64,000 nucleotides of DNA from Oculatella sp. LEGE 06141 (GCF_015207605.1 NZ_JADEWO010000028.1:1-64000); one strand, 5' to 3'; counted from the first letter of the stretch, positions 26,940 through 36,110 are shown. A program made the numbers and translations. Notes: generated from the letters alone by a model not told the origin.

Positions 26940-28196
26940 CTACCGCCCGGTTCGCAGTCCCGATCGCCGCACCAGGGCATCTGCTGTTACCGCCAACAGC
27001 AACACGCCACCCTGAACCATACTTTTGATGCTCTGATCCTGGTTGAGTAAATCTAAGCCGTTGTCGAGGCTGCCAATGACTAAGGCACCGAGGACAACCG
27101 CCCAAACCGAACCCCGCCCACCAAACAAACTGACTCCACCAATGACCGCTGCCGCGATCGCGTTCAGCAGCAGGGTAGAACTGACCTGGGTAGCAACCGC
27201 AGTGCTGCGCGAGGTCAGCATGATTCCAGCCAGCGCCGCCAGAGTGGAGGCCATTACAAAAACAGTCAGCTTCATGCCGACTACATTAATTCCTGCCCGT
27301 CTTGCCGCTTCTGCATTGCCGCCCACTGCATACAGGTGTCGTCCGAAGGTGGTTTTGCGGAGCAGGAGCCAGAAGATTACCACGAGTCCTAGTGAAATTA
27401 GCACCGCTTGAGGCACACCTTGATAGGACTGGAACAGGTAAACGACAATTACCGTAATCGCCAGAACACACCCTAGCTGAATAGCCGTTTGGAGCGACGA
27501 TCTCAGAGGTAAACCGGCTTGCGATCGCCGTTTCCGCTCGTACCATACCCCCAGGCCATACAGCCCTACCAATAGGAAGGGGATGACCCAGCCCAGCCAG
27601 GGGGCGAGAAAGGTTGGTGCCAATGACCGAATTGTGTCATCTCGAACAATCAGCGTTGTTTGCCGCCCCATTACCAGCAGCAGGAACCCGGCATATCCAA
27701 TAGAACCCGCCAGGGTAACAATAAAAGACGGTACCCGCAGCACCGCCACAAAGAACCCGTTGATTAGTCCAATCACGGCACCCGCCACCAGCCCTAAGAG
27801 AATTGCCAGCCAGGGATTCCAGTTCTGGTAAACCGAGACAACTGCCATGATGGCTGCACAGGCCTGTGCTACTGCCGCCAGACTCAGGTCAATTTCGCCC
27901 AGCAGCAGCACCAGCACCGCAGCGACGCTAAGAATGCTGATGACCACAATCTGCTGAGTCAGGTTGGAGAGGTTACGAGCCTGGAGGAAAACGCCGCTAG
28001 TCGTAACTTGAAAGTAAATAGTAATCAGCGCCAGCGTGAGAATAACGGGAATGAATCCCAAATCTCCCCGCATAAACGAGCGGAGGTTGAACCGAACGGT
28101 CGTTGGAGCCTGAGACGGGCTTCCTTCCGCACCGAGTTGAGGTGCGATCGCCTGTTCTTCACTGCTGGGATGAGCATCGTTATCTAAACTTTTCAT
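26940..28196 (-). CDS. Sugar ABC transporter permease (XylH/FrcC type)
   Basis: 418 residues with about ten hydrophobic segments and a long charged N terminus. The branched-chain/ribose-like permease family is evident from GEIDLSLAAVAQACA, a GAVIGLINGFFVAVLRVPSFIVTL stretch of alternating small residues, YAVGGNAEAARRAGI with the conserved Gly-x-Asn-x-x-Ala-A-R-x-A-Gly pattern (EAA-like loop contacting the ATPase), and AAAVIGGVSLFGGRGS. It is the third gene of a minus-strand cluster after the binding protein and the ATPase; the gap to the ATPase is 32 bp. Substrate probably a monosaccharide. Confidence 0.9.
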   Translation of the reverse strand: MKSLDNDAHPSSEEQAIAPQLGAEGSPSQAPTTVRFNLRSFMRGDLGFIPVILTLALITIYFQVTTSGVFLQARNLSNLTQQIVVISILSVAAVLVLLLGEIDLSLAAVAQACAAIMAVVSVYQNWNPWLAILLGLVAGAVIGLINGFFVAVLRVPSFIVTLAGSIGYAGFLLLVMGRQTTLIVRDDTIRSLAPTFLAPWLGWVIPFLLVGLYGLGVWYERKRRSQAGLPLRSSLQTAIQLGCVLAITVIVVYLFQSYQGVPQAVLISLGLVVIFWLLLRKTTFGRHLYAVGGNAEAARRAGINVVGMKLTVFVMASTLAALAGIMLTSRSTAVATQVSSTLLLNAIAAAVIGGVSLFGGRGSVWAVVLGALVIGSLDNGLDLLNQDQSIKSMVQGGVLLLAVTADALVRRSGLRTGR

Positions 28197-28228
28197 GGTT
28201 GCTTATCTCCTGATTCGCGCAAACACCA

Positions 28229-29044
28229 TCACACGTCTTCATTGACTTTTACAGTTGCGCCCGTGATGGCAGCAACCACCTGTTCTGAACTAGTTTTGCG
28301 GGTCTCGAAGGAGGCAATTCGCTGCCCCAACCGCATCACAATAATTCGGTCGGTCACTTCGAAGACATCATGCAAGTTGTGGGAAATGACCACCACTGCC
28401 AGCCCCCGTTCTCGCAGGCGGCGAATCAGATTTAAGACTTGGTGGGTTTGAGCCACTCCCAACGCTGCCGTTGGCTCGTCTAACAGCACTACCTTGGGCT
28501 GGCGCAAGATGGTTTTGGCTACGGCAATACACTGGCGTTGACCGCCCGACAGTGAAGCAACGGGCGATCGCACCGACGGAATTTTGACATCCAGCGTTTT
28601 AAGCACTTCAATGGTTTGGCGCTCCATCTCTGTTTCATCCAGTACCCGCAGCACGCCTGGAATCAGCACTCGATGGGCTTCACGCCCCAACCAGAGATTG
28701 GCAACCACATCCAGGTTGTCGCAAAGCGCTAAGTCCTGATAAACCGTTTCAATGCCCAGCCGGGTCGAATCTTGGGGGCTGCTGATAGTAACCGGATCGC
28801 CATCGACTAACACCTCCCCTTCGTCGGGTACATAGGCACCCGACATCGTCTTGATCAGGGTTGATTTTCCGGCTCCGTTATCGCCGACCAACCCGACAAC
28901 TTCACCCCCATAGACCTCAAAATCCACGTTTTTGAGGGCACGAACCCCCCCAAACGACTTACAAATGTTGCGAAGCTGAAGCCGGGGCACGCGATCGCCG
29001 CTGGCTAAGTCCGCTTGTGCGATCGAAACTGAACGATCTGTCAT
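28229..29044 (-). CDS. Sugar ABC transporter ATP-binding protein, single domain
   Basis: 271 residues: one ABC domain with Walker A (GLVGDNGAGKSTLI), Q-loop in ETVYQDLALCDNL, signature LSGGQRQCIAVAK, Walker B (VVLLDEPTAALGVAQ) and the switch His in VVVISHNLHDV. XylG, RbsA and MglA fuse two ABC modules in about 500 residues; this one has one, as in FrcA of the rhizobial fructose system, so it must dimerise. It follows the binding-protein gene after a 119-bp gap containing a hairpin. Energises sugar import. Confidence 0.92.
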   Translation of the reverse strand: MTDRSVSIAQADLASGDRVPRLQLRNICKSFGGVRALKNVDFEVYGGEVVGLVGDNGAGKSTLIKTMSGAYVPDEGEVLVDGDPVTISSPQDSTRLGIETVYQDLALCDNLDVVANLWLGREAHRVLIPGVLRVLDETEMERQTIEVLKTLDVKIPSVRSPVASLSGGQRQCIAVAKTILRQPKVVLLDEPTAALGVAQTHQVLNLIRRLRERGLAVVVISHNLHDVFEVTDRIIVMRLGQRIASFETRKTSSEQVVAAITGATVKVNEDV

Positions 29045-29108
29045 TGCACACTAATCTCCTGTGCGTGTGTGAGTGGCCAAGGCCGAACGCTTGATGTTGC
29101 CGCCAGAG

Positions 29109-29150
29109 AGGGAGTGAGAGGGAAGGTGCAGTGTCTCCCTCTCACTCCCT
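29109..29150 (-). terminator. Intercistronic hairpin between binding protein and ATPase
   Basis: A perfect 15-bp inverted repeat (AGGGAGTGAGAGGGA at 29109-29123, its complement at 29136-29150) with a 12-base loop. There is no T run. Hairpins at this position in ABC operons often stabilise the binding-protein mRNA or partially stop transcription, raising its yield over the membrane subunits. Confidence 0.75.
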
Positions 29151-29163
29151 TTCATTAGCCTTG

Positions 29164-30309
29164 CTATGGGCAAACGTTGCCTGCTCCCGCAGGAAGCCCC
29201 TGACAGATTTCTTCCTGGCTCAGAAACCCGTCTGCAATGATGGTGTCTTTGACGTTGGTTTGATCAACGACCACCGGAGTCGCCAAAACAGACGGAATGT
29301 CTTCGCCAGTCGCTACTTTCGTTGTGCTGTTCACAATGCTGCTGGTATCTTCACCTTTGCTGAGGGCGGCAACGAGTTGAGCGGTGGCACGGGCTTCTTC
29401 AATGATGGGTTTATAGATCGTCATGGCCTGATCGCCCGTTAGAATGTTTTGCACACCGGTTAGGGTAGAGTCTTGCCCGGTAACCAGCACTTTGCCATCC
29501 ATTCCCTGTGCTCGCAGTGCAGCAATTACGGTGTTGGCCATGCCGTCATTGGCGACATAGGCAATCTGAACGTTGTTCTCTTCTTTAGTCAGCACGCCTT
29601 CCATCAAGGACTGCGCTCTGGCGTTATCCCAGTTGGGAGTGTATTGGTCATACACCAAGTTGAGGTCGCCGCTGTCGATTAGCGGCTGCAATTTGCTAAC
29701 CGCTCCTTCACGGAACAGCAGCGCGTTGTTGTCGGTTTGGGAGCCATTGATCATAACCAGATTGGCTCCTTTGGTGAGGCCGAAGTTGCCCTGCTCGAAC
29801 TGATCCACAATGTATTGACCTTGCAGTTCGCCGACGCGTTTGTTGTCAAAGGAAACATAGTAGGCCAGGTCTGGATCTTGAATCAGGCGATCGTACGCAA
29901 TGACGGGAACCCCGCTATTTTTTGCCTGCTGCACAATTACAGAAGCTTTTTCGCTGTCGTTTGGCCCAACCACCAGAATGCACGCCCCTTTTGTTAAGGC
30001 AGCATCCGCCTGGTTTTGTTGGGTGTCTGCGTTGTTATTAGCGTTGGCGTATTGAATCGTGACTCCCGGCAGGGCGGCTTTAATTTCTTGCTCTAGTAAG
30101 GGGCGATCGTACGCTTCATAGCGTGCCGATGAATCCGACTCAGGCAGCAAGACACCAACGTTGTTACATCCTTGAGCCGCACTATATTCGGATTCTGAAG
30201 TGCTGGCGGCATTATTGGGATTAGTGCCACCGTTGTTGGTACAGGCGGCTAAAACAAGCAACCCCAGTAACGGCACGCTGCGTCGAATGGTTTGACCGAA
30301 AATAGACAT
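29164..30309 (-). CDS. Sugar ABC transporter substrate-binding lipoprotein (XylF-like)
   Basis: 381 residues with a lipoprotein signal (VPLLGLLVLAACTNN, Cys near residue 23) and a Type 1 periplasmic binding fold. Visible segments are NVGVLLPESDSSARYEAYD, VVGPNDSEKASVIVQQAK, IAYDRLIQDPDLAYYVSFDN, AYVANDGMANTVIAAL and VTGQDSTLTGVQNI. Residues of XylF/ChvE-type xylose or glucose binders (Arg, Asp, Asn) lie in these. First gene of the transporter; a long upstream region carries its promoter. The substrate is most likely a pentose or hexose, not further resolved. Confidence 0.9.
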   Translation of the reverse strand: MSIFGQTIRRSVPLLGLLVLAACTNNGGTNPNNAASTSESEYSAAQGCNNVGVLLPESDSSARYEAYDRPLLEQEIKAALPGVTIQYANANNNADTQQNQADAALTKGACILVVGPNDSEKASVIVQQAKNSGVPVIAYDRLIQDPDLAYYVSFDNKRVGELQGQYIVDQFEQGNFGLTKGANLVMINGSQTDNNALLFREGAVSKLQPLIDSGDLNLVYDQYTPNWDNARAQSLMEGVLTKEENNVQIAYVANDGMANTVIAALRAQGMDGKVLVTGQDSTLTGVQNILTGDQAMTIYKPIIEEARATAQLVAALSKGEDTSSIVNSTTKVATGEDIPSVLATPVVVDQTNVKDTIIADGFLSQEEICQGLPAGAGNVCP

Positions 30310-31126
30310 AAAACTAACTCCTCCAGGGTGTTATTCGTCGCGTTAATGGTGTGTATTGATCAAGGAGAGAGCTAAGCGTTTGACACGCCTTACTCAGGAA
30401 GCAGAAGAGCTTTAATTTTCAACGGCAATAGCGTTCGGAAATAGCATTGTTGTATTCAACCGAATTGAACACTGTTGTGCCCGTTTGAAGAGCTAGAACA
30501 CTAGTTTTGTCGTCACTAAAAAGTCTATTACTGCAAGACATTCAGGATGCGATCGTTCTCCTTCTGGTCAAACCAACCCAAAAGAGCAACCCATACTGTT
30601 GTTGCATCACCTTCGTGAAGGGATGCCGAAAAGCAAGCAAAATACCGCCAAGCTATCTTCTACTTGACGCTCTCAACCCTTAGCAGGTATTGCTTTGAAC
30701 CAGGAGAACACGACAAGTACCGAACGCTTTAATAACCAGCGAACCGGATAGAACCGAGTGATTCCTGGCTAAGTTGCCAGGGGAATTGCTGATAAGCCAG
30801 TTTGCCTGGTCAACAATAACTGTGAGGAGTAACTAACTTGCAGTTAAGTATTAGAAAACTACAGCGTTTGCTGCGAAATAAAGTGACGTTCTTTTAATCT
30901 TTGTAAGAGCACCAATGATGAGCCTGGTGCTATTTGATTTTAAAAACCTGTATTTTCTAATACTCTAACCAGTATGGAATATGGGCTTAAGGATACAAAA
31001 CGTTGTCTATCAAAAATGTCTCTTTAAACCTTCCTTATGGAGACTCCTTATGAGACTAAACAGTTGCTTTTCTACTTTTGCAGATTTAATCGATTCGTGT
31101 GTTTTGTGTGTAATAAAATGTAATGG
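30310..31126. other. Long upstream region of the sugar transporter operon
   Basis: About 0.8 kb without a supported gene. It contains a hairpin with CCTGGC/GCCAGG arms at 30764-30781, and a near-perfect tandem repeat (TCCTTATGGAGAC at 31032-31044, TCCTTATGAGAC at 31045-31056). The length suggests regulation of the transporter, but no regulator gene is adjacent. Confidence 0.5.
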
Positions 31127-31166
31127 GTATTACAAAAAATAAAACCAATCGAGGCGCGATTGGTTT
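31127..31166 (-). terminator. Terminator of the DUF2993-exbB-exbD operon
   Basis: A perfect 10-bp stem (AAACCAATCG at 31142-31151 and its complement at 31157-31166). On the minus strand it is followed by TTTTATTTTTTG. It lies about 90 bases after the exbD stop. Confidence 0.85.
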
Positions 31167-31254
31167 GACTATCCACCGTCGTGATGTTCCAGTTTTGTGA
31201 CCTTTGCCCGGCAGGGTTAGCGATCGCACTGCACACCACCCTGATTCTGAAACC

Positions 31255-31668
31255 TCAAGGAGACGATTGAGGCCGCTGGGTGGCGATCGCCAGCCGTGCT
31301 CCTGGAATGGCACGAATGCGATCCATCACAGCCACCACACGCCCATGAGCCACTTCGGTATCGGCATTAATGACCACAACGGGTTGTTCACCTGCCGTAA
31401 TTTGCTGCTGCACCTGGGCTTCCAGGGCATTAATCTCGATCGACTGGCGGTTAAGAGACAAATTGCCGCTGCGATCGATCGTAACGACCAACTGGCTTTG
31501 AGGTTGGCTTTCCGTGGTGATCGCCCCCGGAAGATTGACAGGCAACCCCTCGGAACGGGTTAGGAACAGGGTGGACATAATAAAAAACGTCAAAATAGCA
31601 AAGATCACATCGATCATGGGCAGGATGTTGATCTGAAATGACGGTTCTGGCTCATCAGGTAGACGCAT
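31255..31668 (-). CDS. ExbD/TolR-type biopolymer transporter
   Basis: 137 residues from the ATG at 31668, which has GAGGAGG eight bases upstream; an in-frame ATG at 31692 is less likely. One membrane segment near the N terminus (ILPMIDVIFAILTFFIMSTLF) contains the Asp that carries protons in the ExbD/TolR/MotB family. A periplasmic domain (about 45-135) follows with VVINADTEVAHGRVVAVMDRI. It pairs with ExbB to form a proton-driven motor in the inner membrane. It overlaps exbB by 14 bp, so the genes are translationally coupled. Confidence 0.9.
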   Translation of the reverse strand: MRLPDEPEPSFQINILPMIDVIFAILTFFIMSTLFLTRSEGLPVNLPGAITTESQPQSQLVVTIDRSGNLSLNRQSIEINALEAQVQQQITAGEQPVVVINADTEVAHGRVVAVMDRIRAIPGARLAIATQRPQSSP

Positions 31669-32305
31669 AGGGCATTCCTCCTCGCTGCTCATAGCGGCGG
31701 CGATACAGCAACTCTAATTGTCCACCGTATTCTTGAATCAGCGCTATTTGCCGCAAATAGAGTCCTCGAAAGGTGTTGGCAAACAGCAGCGTAAAAATTG
31801 CCACAATTAAGCCCGTCGCCGTTGAAATCAGCGCTTCGCTAATGCCAGCCGTGACCCCTGCGGTTTCGCTACCGCCCAAGTCACCAATTCGCAGAGAAGA
31901 GAAGGAGTTGATCAAGCCCAAGATCGTGCCAAGTAGCCCAAGCAGCGGCGCAACGCTGATCACCGTTTCAAAGACTGTGTTAAACCGCTTGAGCAACGGC
32001 AATTCTGCCTGAGCTGCACTTTCGAGTGCCAATCGAAATTCATCTGGAGTGGCTTGATCCAGTTCCAGTGCCGCCAAAAAAATGCGTGCGATCGGCAAAT
32101 GTACGTTTTGCTCCAGTTTTTGAAAGGCGGCTTTAGCGCTACGCCTGTAGAGTGCCAATACTTCTCGTACTACCCGGTCTTGCTGCCGTCCGACCCGAAG
32201 CCAAAACATAACTCGCTCTAAAATCAGCGCCATGGCTAGGATTGAAAGCCCTAAGAGTGGCCACATGACCACTCCGCCTAAGTCAAACAACCTGCTAATT
32301 GGCAT
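31655..32305 (-). CDS. ExbB/TolQ/MotA-type proton channel
   Basis: 216 residues from the ATG at 32305, chosen because GAGGAG lies 4 bases before it; the frame is open to a TTG at 32317. Three membrane segments: about residues 7-30 (VVMWPLLGLSILAMALILE), about 115-140 with VAPLLGLLGTILGLI, and about 155-185 (ISTATGLIVAIFTLLFANTF), with Thr and small residues lining the pore as in ExbB. It forms the pentameric stator of ExbBD. It overlaps exbD and follows the DUF2993 gene by 21 bp. No TonB gene is in the window. Confidence 0.92.
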   Translation of the reverse strand: MPISRLFDLGGVVMWPLLGLSILAMALILERVMFWLRVGRQQDRVVREVLALYRRSAKAAFQKLEQNVHLPIARIFLAALELDQATPDEFRLALESAAQAELPLLKRFNTVFETVISVAPLLGLLGTILGLINSFSSLRIGDLGGSETAGVTAGISEALISTATGLIVAIFTLLFANTFRGLYLRQIALIQEYGGQLELLYRRRYEQRGGMPYAST

Positions 32306-32326
32306 GCTTCTCCTCAAAAGGGTCGG

Positions 32327-33121
32327 TTAGGAAGTACCTGGAAAATGATCAATTTGGGCATACCCACTGAAAACAAGTTTGTTGCCGTGAGTTTCTAGCC
32401 GATTGATTCGCATCATGACCCCATCCAGGTCAAAACGATCCAGGTCAACCATATTATCCAAAATTTCGGCAAACGCATGGGTCAAAATTTCAGATAACCC
32501 TCGCACTGATTCGGGCACGTCCTCCGCTTCAAACTGAGGCTGGCTAAAAGAGATCCGCCGTCGCTTCAGCACGGCCAACACAGACGTCATGCTAATGGGT
32601 ACATCGTTCTGGTTGGGCAAGTCGGTTTTGGCGGTGATTTTCACCTTGTTGTCCGGCAAGAGCTGCACCTGCACATTGCGGAACGAAAGAGGTTCGCCCC
32701 CCGACAGGTTTGTCACCGACTCCATATCGACGTTTTGCAGCCGCTTTTGCACCAATTCTGCCTTGAAGGATTGGTTGATGGCATCTTCGGTTAATACCAC
32801 CTGGGCTACCGCCTGAGTCGGTTGCTTCAGGCGAATTTGACCGCCAAACACAGAGCCAACGTCGATCGCCACAGCGTCCGTTTCGAACGTCATTTCATCG
32901 ACTTCAAATTGCCGCCGAATCACTAGACCACGACCGCTCATCTTGAAGCTGTCAATGCTGCCTTGCAACAGCTTGCTAGATGGGTAGCAACGAATGTCCA
33001 CCTCTACCGCATCGCTGCGGCTGAACAGGTGTCGGATAGATTGGCTGGCTGCTGCGTTGAGCATGCGCTCTCCGAAGTCTGTGCCAGAACGGTTCGCTGA
33101 ACCCGTAAGACCACCAAACAT
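32327..33121 (-). CDS. DUF2993 (LmeA-like) protein, first gene of the exbBD operon
   Basis: 264 residues. The pattern VEVDIRCYPSSKLLQGSIDSF, DAVAIDVGSVFGG, VLTEDAINQSFKAELVQKRL and VQLLPDNKVKITAKTDLP is typical of the DUF2993 family, whose mycobacterial member LmeA is a periplasmic lipid-binding protein. Here no signal peptide is visible and the ATG has GAGAG about 6 bases upstream, so a cytoplasmic or peripheral location is suggested. It is the promoter-proximal gene of a three-gene operon with exbB and exbD. Possible role: lipid or envelope homeostasis (inference). Confidence 0.82.
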   Translation of the reverse strand: MFGGLTGSANRSGTDFGERMLNAAASQSIRHLFSRSDAVEVDIRCYPSSKLLQGSIDSFKMSGRGLVIRRQFEVDEMTFETDAVAIDVGSVFGGQIRLKQPTQAVAQVVLTEDAINQSFKAELVQKRLQNVDMESVTNLSGGEPLSFRNVQVQLLPDNKVKITAKTDLPNQNDVPISMTSVLAVLKRRRISFSQPQFEAEDVPESVRGLSEILTHAFAEILDNMVDLDRFDLDGVMMRINRLETHGNKLVFSGYAQIDHFPGTS

Positions 33122-33738
33122 GCAATCTCTCGCTTACTGGAGTTCTCCATCCTTTGTAACAAAACGTGAAGAAATCAGCAATACAGGTCTGCTTCTTGCA
33201 ACGTTAAGTTAATTTTATTGGAGATTTATGAAATCTGTATTCAAATCTATCCTTTGGAAGACGATCGCATCTGTAAACCGTAAAGCCGATCGCCACCCAT
33301 AAAGCGGCATCAAATGCGGTAGTCAGTGGTGCCCTTCGTCTGGTTGGCGACCTGTGTTCATGCTCCCACAGGTATGATGCCAGTCCGAAAAATTGCTAAA
33401 TGCCTCCCATGTCAATGCTTTGGGGCAGGTCTTAGATTGTGCCATAGGTTGCGCCGCGATCGCCTACTCGTCCATCACCGGACCGGAGCAGAACCGGCAG
33501 AACGGGGAATGAGGATGGCGATCGCGGTTGGGTAAGGGCAGGTAGGGGCAAGAAACCATGCAGCCGAGATTTGCGCCAGTTTCCACCACAGATTCGGCAG
33601 ACATGCTGTTCAAGCAAGGCTGAAGGCACTACTCTAGATAGGAGGGCAATCTGGATGCCCTTGCTTCTGTATGATGCAGTAAAGGCATGATGCAGAAAGT
33701 CTAGCCTCAATTCTTAAACCCTGACTTGGACGCGGAGT
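33122..33738. other. Spacer between the exbBD operon and nadK
   Basis: 617 bp between divergent genes, so both promoters lie here. A small hairpin (AGGGCA/TGCCCT, 33643-33661) lies about 78 bases before nadK. Short open frames have no coding character. Nothing else recognised. Confidence 0.5.
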
Positions 33739-34662
33739 GTGCCGAAAGCTGGCATTATCTACAACGATATCAAGCCTGTTGCTTGTCGTGTCGCTGATGA
33801 GTTGAAAGACAAGCTGACAGCGTGCGGATGGGATGTCTGCCTTGCAACTGGCGTAGGCGGAATCCTTGGCTATTCCCAACCCGATCGCCCCCTTTGCCAT
33901 ACCCCCATCACCCAGCTTGCCCCACCTGGGTTTGATCAGGATATGGGGTTTGCGATCGTTCTGGGTGGAGATGGAACTGTACTGTCGGCCTTTCGTCAGA
34001 TTGCGCCCTGGAACATTCCGCTGTTGACGGTTAACACCGGGCATATGGGGTTTTTGACGGAAACGTACATCAATCAACTGCCCCACGCCATTGAGAGGTT
34101 GACCACCGAAAACTACGAGATCGAAGAGCGAGCCATGCTCTCGGTACAGGTTTTTCGGGGAGATGAAGATGCTTTAGTGTGGGAAGCACTGTGCCTGAAT
34201 GAGATGGTGCTGCACCGAGAACCGCTAACCAGCATGTGCCACTTTGAGATTGAAGTCGGCAAACATGCCCCGGTTGATATTGCGGCAGATGGGGTGATTG
34301 TTTCTACGCCAACTGGCTCGACAGCGTATTCTCTCTCGGCTGGCGGGCCAGTGATTGCACCGGGCGTATCAGTGCTACAGCTTGTGCCTATCTGCCCTCA
34401 TTCGCTGGCATCCCGTGCCCTGGTTTTTGCAGACAGTGAACCCGTTACCATTTATCCAGCCAACCCCAGTCGATTAGTGATGGTAGTGGACGGCAACGCC
34501 GGGTGTTATGTGTTGCCCGATGACCGAGTGCGCGTGTTGCGATCGCCCTACTCTGCTCGGTTTATTCGGCTGCGTGACAATGAGTTTTTTCATGTGCTGC
34601 GCGAGAAACTGGGTTGGGGGCTGCCCCACATTGCTAAACCTACCTCGGTTGAACTGCCCTAG
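33739..34662 (+). CDS. nadK: NAD kinase
   Basis: 307 residues. NAD kinase phosphorylates NAD to NADP, needed in large amounts for photosynthetic electron flow. The active site motif GGDGT is in [25 protein letters not shown] and the second conserved region ([19 protein letters not shown]) are also present, with the nucleotide-contacting Asp in VVDGN. GTG start. It is followed 88 bp later by the NblR-like regulator on the same strand, an arrangement I recall from other cyanobacteria. Confidence 0.95.
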   Translation: MPKAGIIYNDIKPVACRVADELKDKLTACGWDVCLATGVGGILGYSQPDRPLCHTPITQLAPPGFDQDMGFAIVLGGDGTVLSAFRQIAPWNIPLLTVNTGHMGFLTETYINQLPHAIERLTTENYEIEERAMLSVQVFRGDEDALVWEALCLNEMVLHREPLTSMCHFEIEVGKHAPVDIAADGVIVSTPTGSTAYSLSAGGPVIAPGVSVLQLVPICPHSLASRALVFADSEPVTIYPANPSRLVMVVDGNAGCYVLPDDRVRVLRSPYSARFIRLRDNEFFHVLREKLGWGLPHIAKPTSVELP

Positions 34663-34750
34663 AGTCAGCCTTTAAGTTGCCCCCAGATCGAGCCAGGCTA
34701 TATTGGGCTAAAAAATGCTACAACAAAGTATTAATGCTCAGGTAGGTCAT

Positions 34751-35446
34751 ATGAATGCCGTTGCCCTTGATCCCAGTCCCCGGGTGTTAGTAGTGGAAAC
34801 CGATGAAGTGCTGGCTCAGCATGTCAGCATGGACTTACGAGAATCAGGGTATGAAACGGCGATCGCGTACGACGCTCCCAGCGGTCTACACCAGGCTGAA
34901 GAATTTAGACCATCGCTGATCGTCATTGATCGGATGCTATCGGGAGAGTCAGGTTTATGGTTATGCACCCATCTTCGGGCGAGCGGGGCGCGGGTGCCGG
35001 TGTTGCTGTTGATGGCACGCGACCATGTAGACGATCGCGTAGCCTGCCTTGAAGCAGGTGCCGATGACTATTTTTTAAAGCCCTACCGTACCGACGACTT
35101 TTTGAAGCTAGTTCGGCTATATTTGCAGCCCGATACCGTTAGCACTGAACAGTTGCGGTTTGCCGATTTAGCGCTGGATTTGGCAACCCGACGGGCGTTT
35201 CGCAACGAACGGGCAATTGACCTCACCATGAAGGAATTCGAGCTGCTGAAATACTTGATGGAGCATCCCCGTGAAGTATTAACCCGCGAACAAATTCTGG
35301 AGAACGTTTGGGGTTACGACTTCATGGGCGAATCAAACGTGATTGAAGTGTACATTCGTTACCTGCGGCTCAAGATTGAAGATGAGGGCGAAAAGCGCTT
35401 AATCCAAACCGTACGCGGAGTGGGTTACGTGCTGCGAGAAACATAA
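34751..35446 (+). CDS. nblR: NblR-like response regulator (OmpR family)
   Basis: 231 residues: a receiver domain (about 12-125) and an OmpR winged helix (about 140-230, LTMKEFELLKYLMEHP, GESNVIEVYIRYLRLKIE, VRGVGYVLR). The receiver has the phospho-acceptor Asp (LIVIDRMLSG) and the Lys (YFLKPY), but the acidic pair usually DD is VETDE, and the conserved Thr/Ser is replaced in LLLMARD. This fits NblR, a cyanobacterial regulator of phycobilisome degradation under starvation described as acting without phosphorylation. I chose the ATG at 34751 because of AGGTAGG five bases before it; an upstream in-frame ATG at 34715 lacks this. The symbol is my best guess. Confidence 0.7.
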   Translation: MNAVALDPSPRVLVVETDEVLAQHVSMDLRESGYETAIAYDAPSGLHQAEEFRPSLIVIDRMLSGESGLWLCTHLRASGARVPVLLLMARDHVDDRVACLEAGADDYFLKPYRTDDFLKLVRLYLQPDTVSTEQLRFADLALDLATRRAFRNERAIDLTMKEFELLKYLMEHPREVLTREQILENVWGYDFMGESNVIEVYIRYLRLKIEDEGEKRLIQTVRGVGYVLRET

Positions 35447-35490
35447 CGCTACACTGCTGGCTATGGGGCTGCCGCCTCTGGGCTGCCCCT

Positions 35491-36006
35491 CTACTGATGA
35501 GCCTCATTACCAGACAGCAGAGTATTCAGGTCGGCCAAAACCTCCGCATCCAACGCGCCTGCCACGGTCAGCTCAATCTGGCGATCGCTATCGCTAGCTT
35601 CTCCCACACTCAACCGCAGACAGAGATGGTTTTCGGGGCGATACGGGAGCCGCTCGGCCCACTCGATCGCCATAATGCCCGGTGGATACTCCACTCCCTC
35701 CCAGTACAGCTCGGGCTGGAGAGCAGCCACTTCTGATGTATTCAGGCGATAGAGGTCAAGGTGATAGAGCGGAACCCGACCCTCTACATATTCGTTAATC
35801 AGCGTAAAGCTGGGGCTAACGATGGGATCGGTAATGCCTAACCCGTGGCCGATTCCCTGTACCAGGGTTGTTTTGCCGCTGCCTAAGTTCCCCTCCAGCA
35901 GCAGGGTGGTACCCGCCGATAGCGATCGCCCCAGGATAGTTCCCAGAGCATGAGTTGCGGCAGCGTTGGGTAATAAATGACGAATGGATGGTATCCCGAC
36001 AGGCAT
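35491..36006 (-). CDS. tsaE: tRNA threonylcarbamoyladenosine biosynthesis ATPase TsaE
   Basis: 171 residues from the ATG at 36006. TsaE is the P-loop ATPase of the complex that makes t6A at position 37 of ANN-decoding tRNAs. Walker A EGNLGSGKTTLVQGI, then SPSFTLINEY, YHLDLYRL (the Asp of the switch), YWEGVEYP and IEWAERLP are all present. I preferred 36006 over in-frame ATGs at 36045 and 36084 because the protein then begins just ahead of the conserved LLPNAAATHALG and has the family's usual length. Convergent with the NblR gene. Confidence 0.9.
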   Translation of the reverse strand: MPVGIPSIRHLLPNAAATHALGTILGRSLSAGTTLLLEGNLGSGKTTLVQGIGHGLGITDPIVSPSFTLINEYVEGRVPLYHLDLYRLNTSEVAALQPELYWEGVEYPPGIMAIEWAERLPYRPENHLCLRLSVGEASDSDRQIELTVAGALDAEVLADLNTLLSGNEAHQ

Positions 36007-36085
36007 AAAGCGGTTTGCCAGTGCATCTGCTCTTATCACTAGCATAAATCTAGCCACTGTGATGATTGGGGCGATCACGCCCATG

Positions 36086-36110
36086 AAAAAGAGGCGCAGC
36101 TTCCTACGCC
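36086..36110 (-). terminator. Terminator of the cp12 transcript
   Basis: On the minus strand GGCGTAG pairs with CTGCGCC (one G-T) around a GAAG loop, followed by TCTTTTT. It lies about 125 bases after the cp12 stop and before tsaE. Confidence 0.75.

Noticed and set aside
30821..30830. ACTCCTCACA on the minus strand, similar to the Yfr1 sRNA core
   Set aside because: There is no flanking 5' hairpin plus 3' terminator as Yfr1 needs, and the last core base differs.
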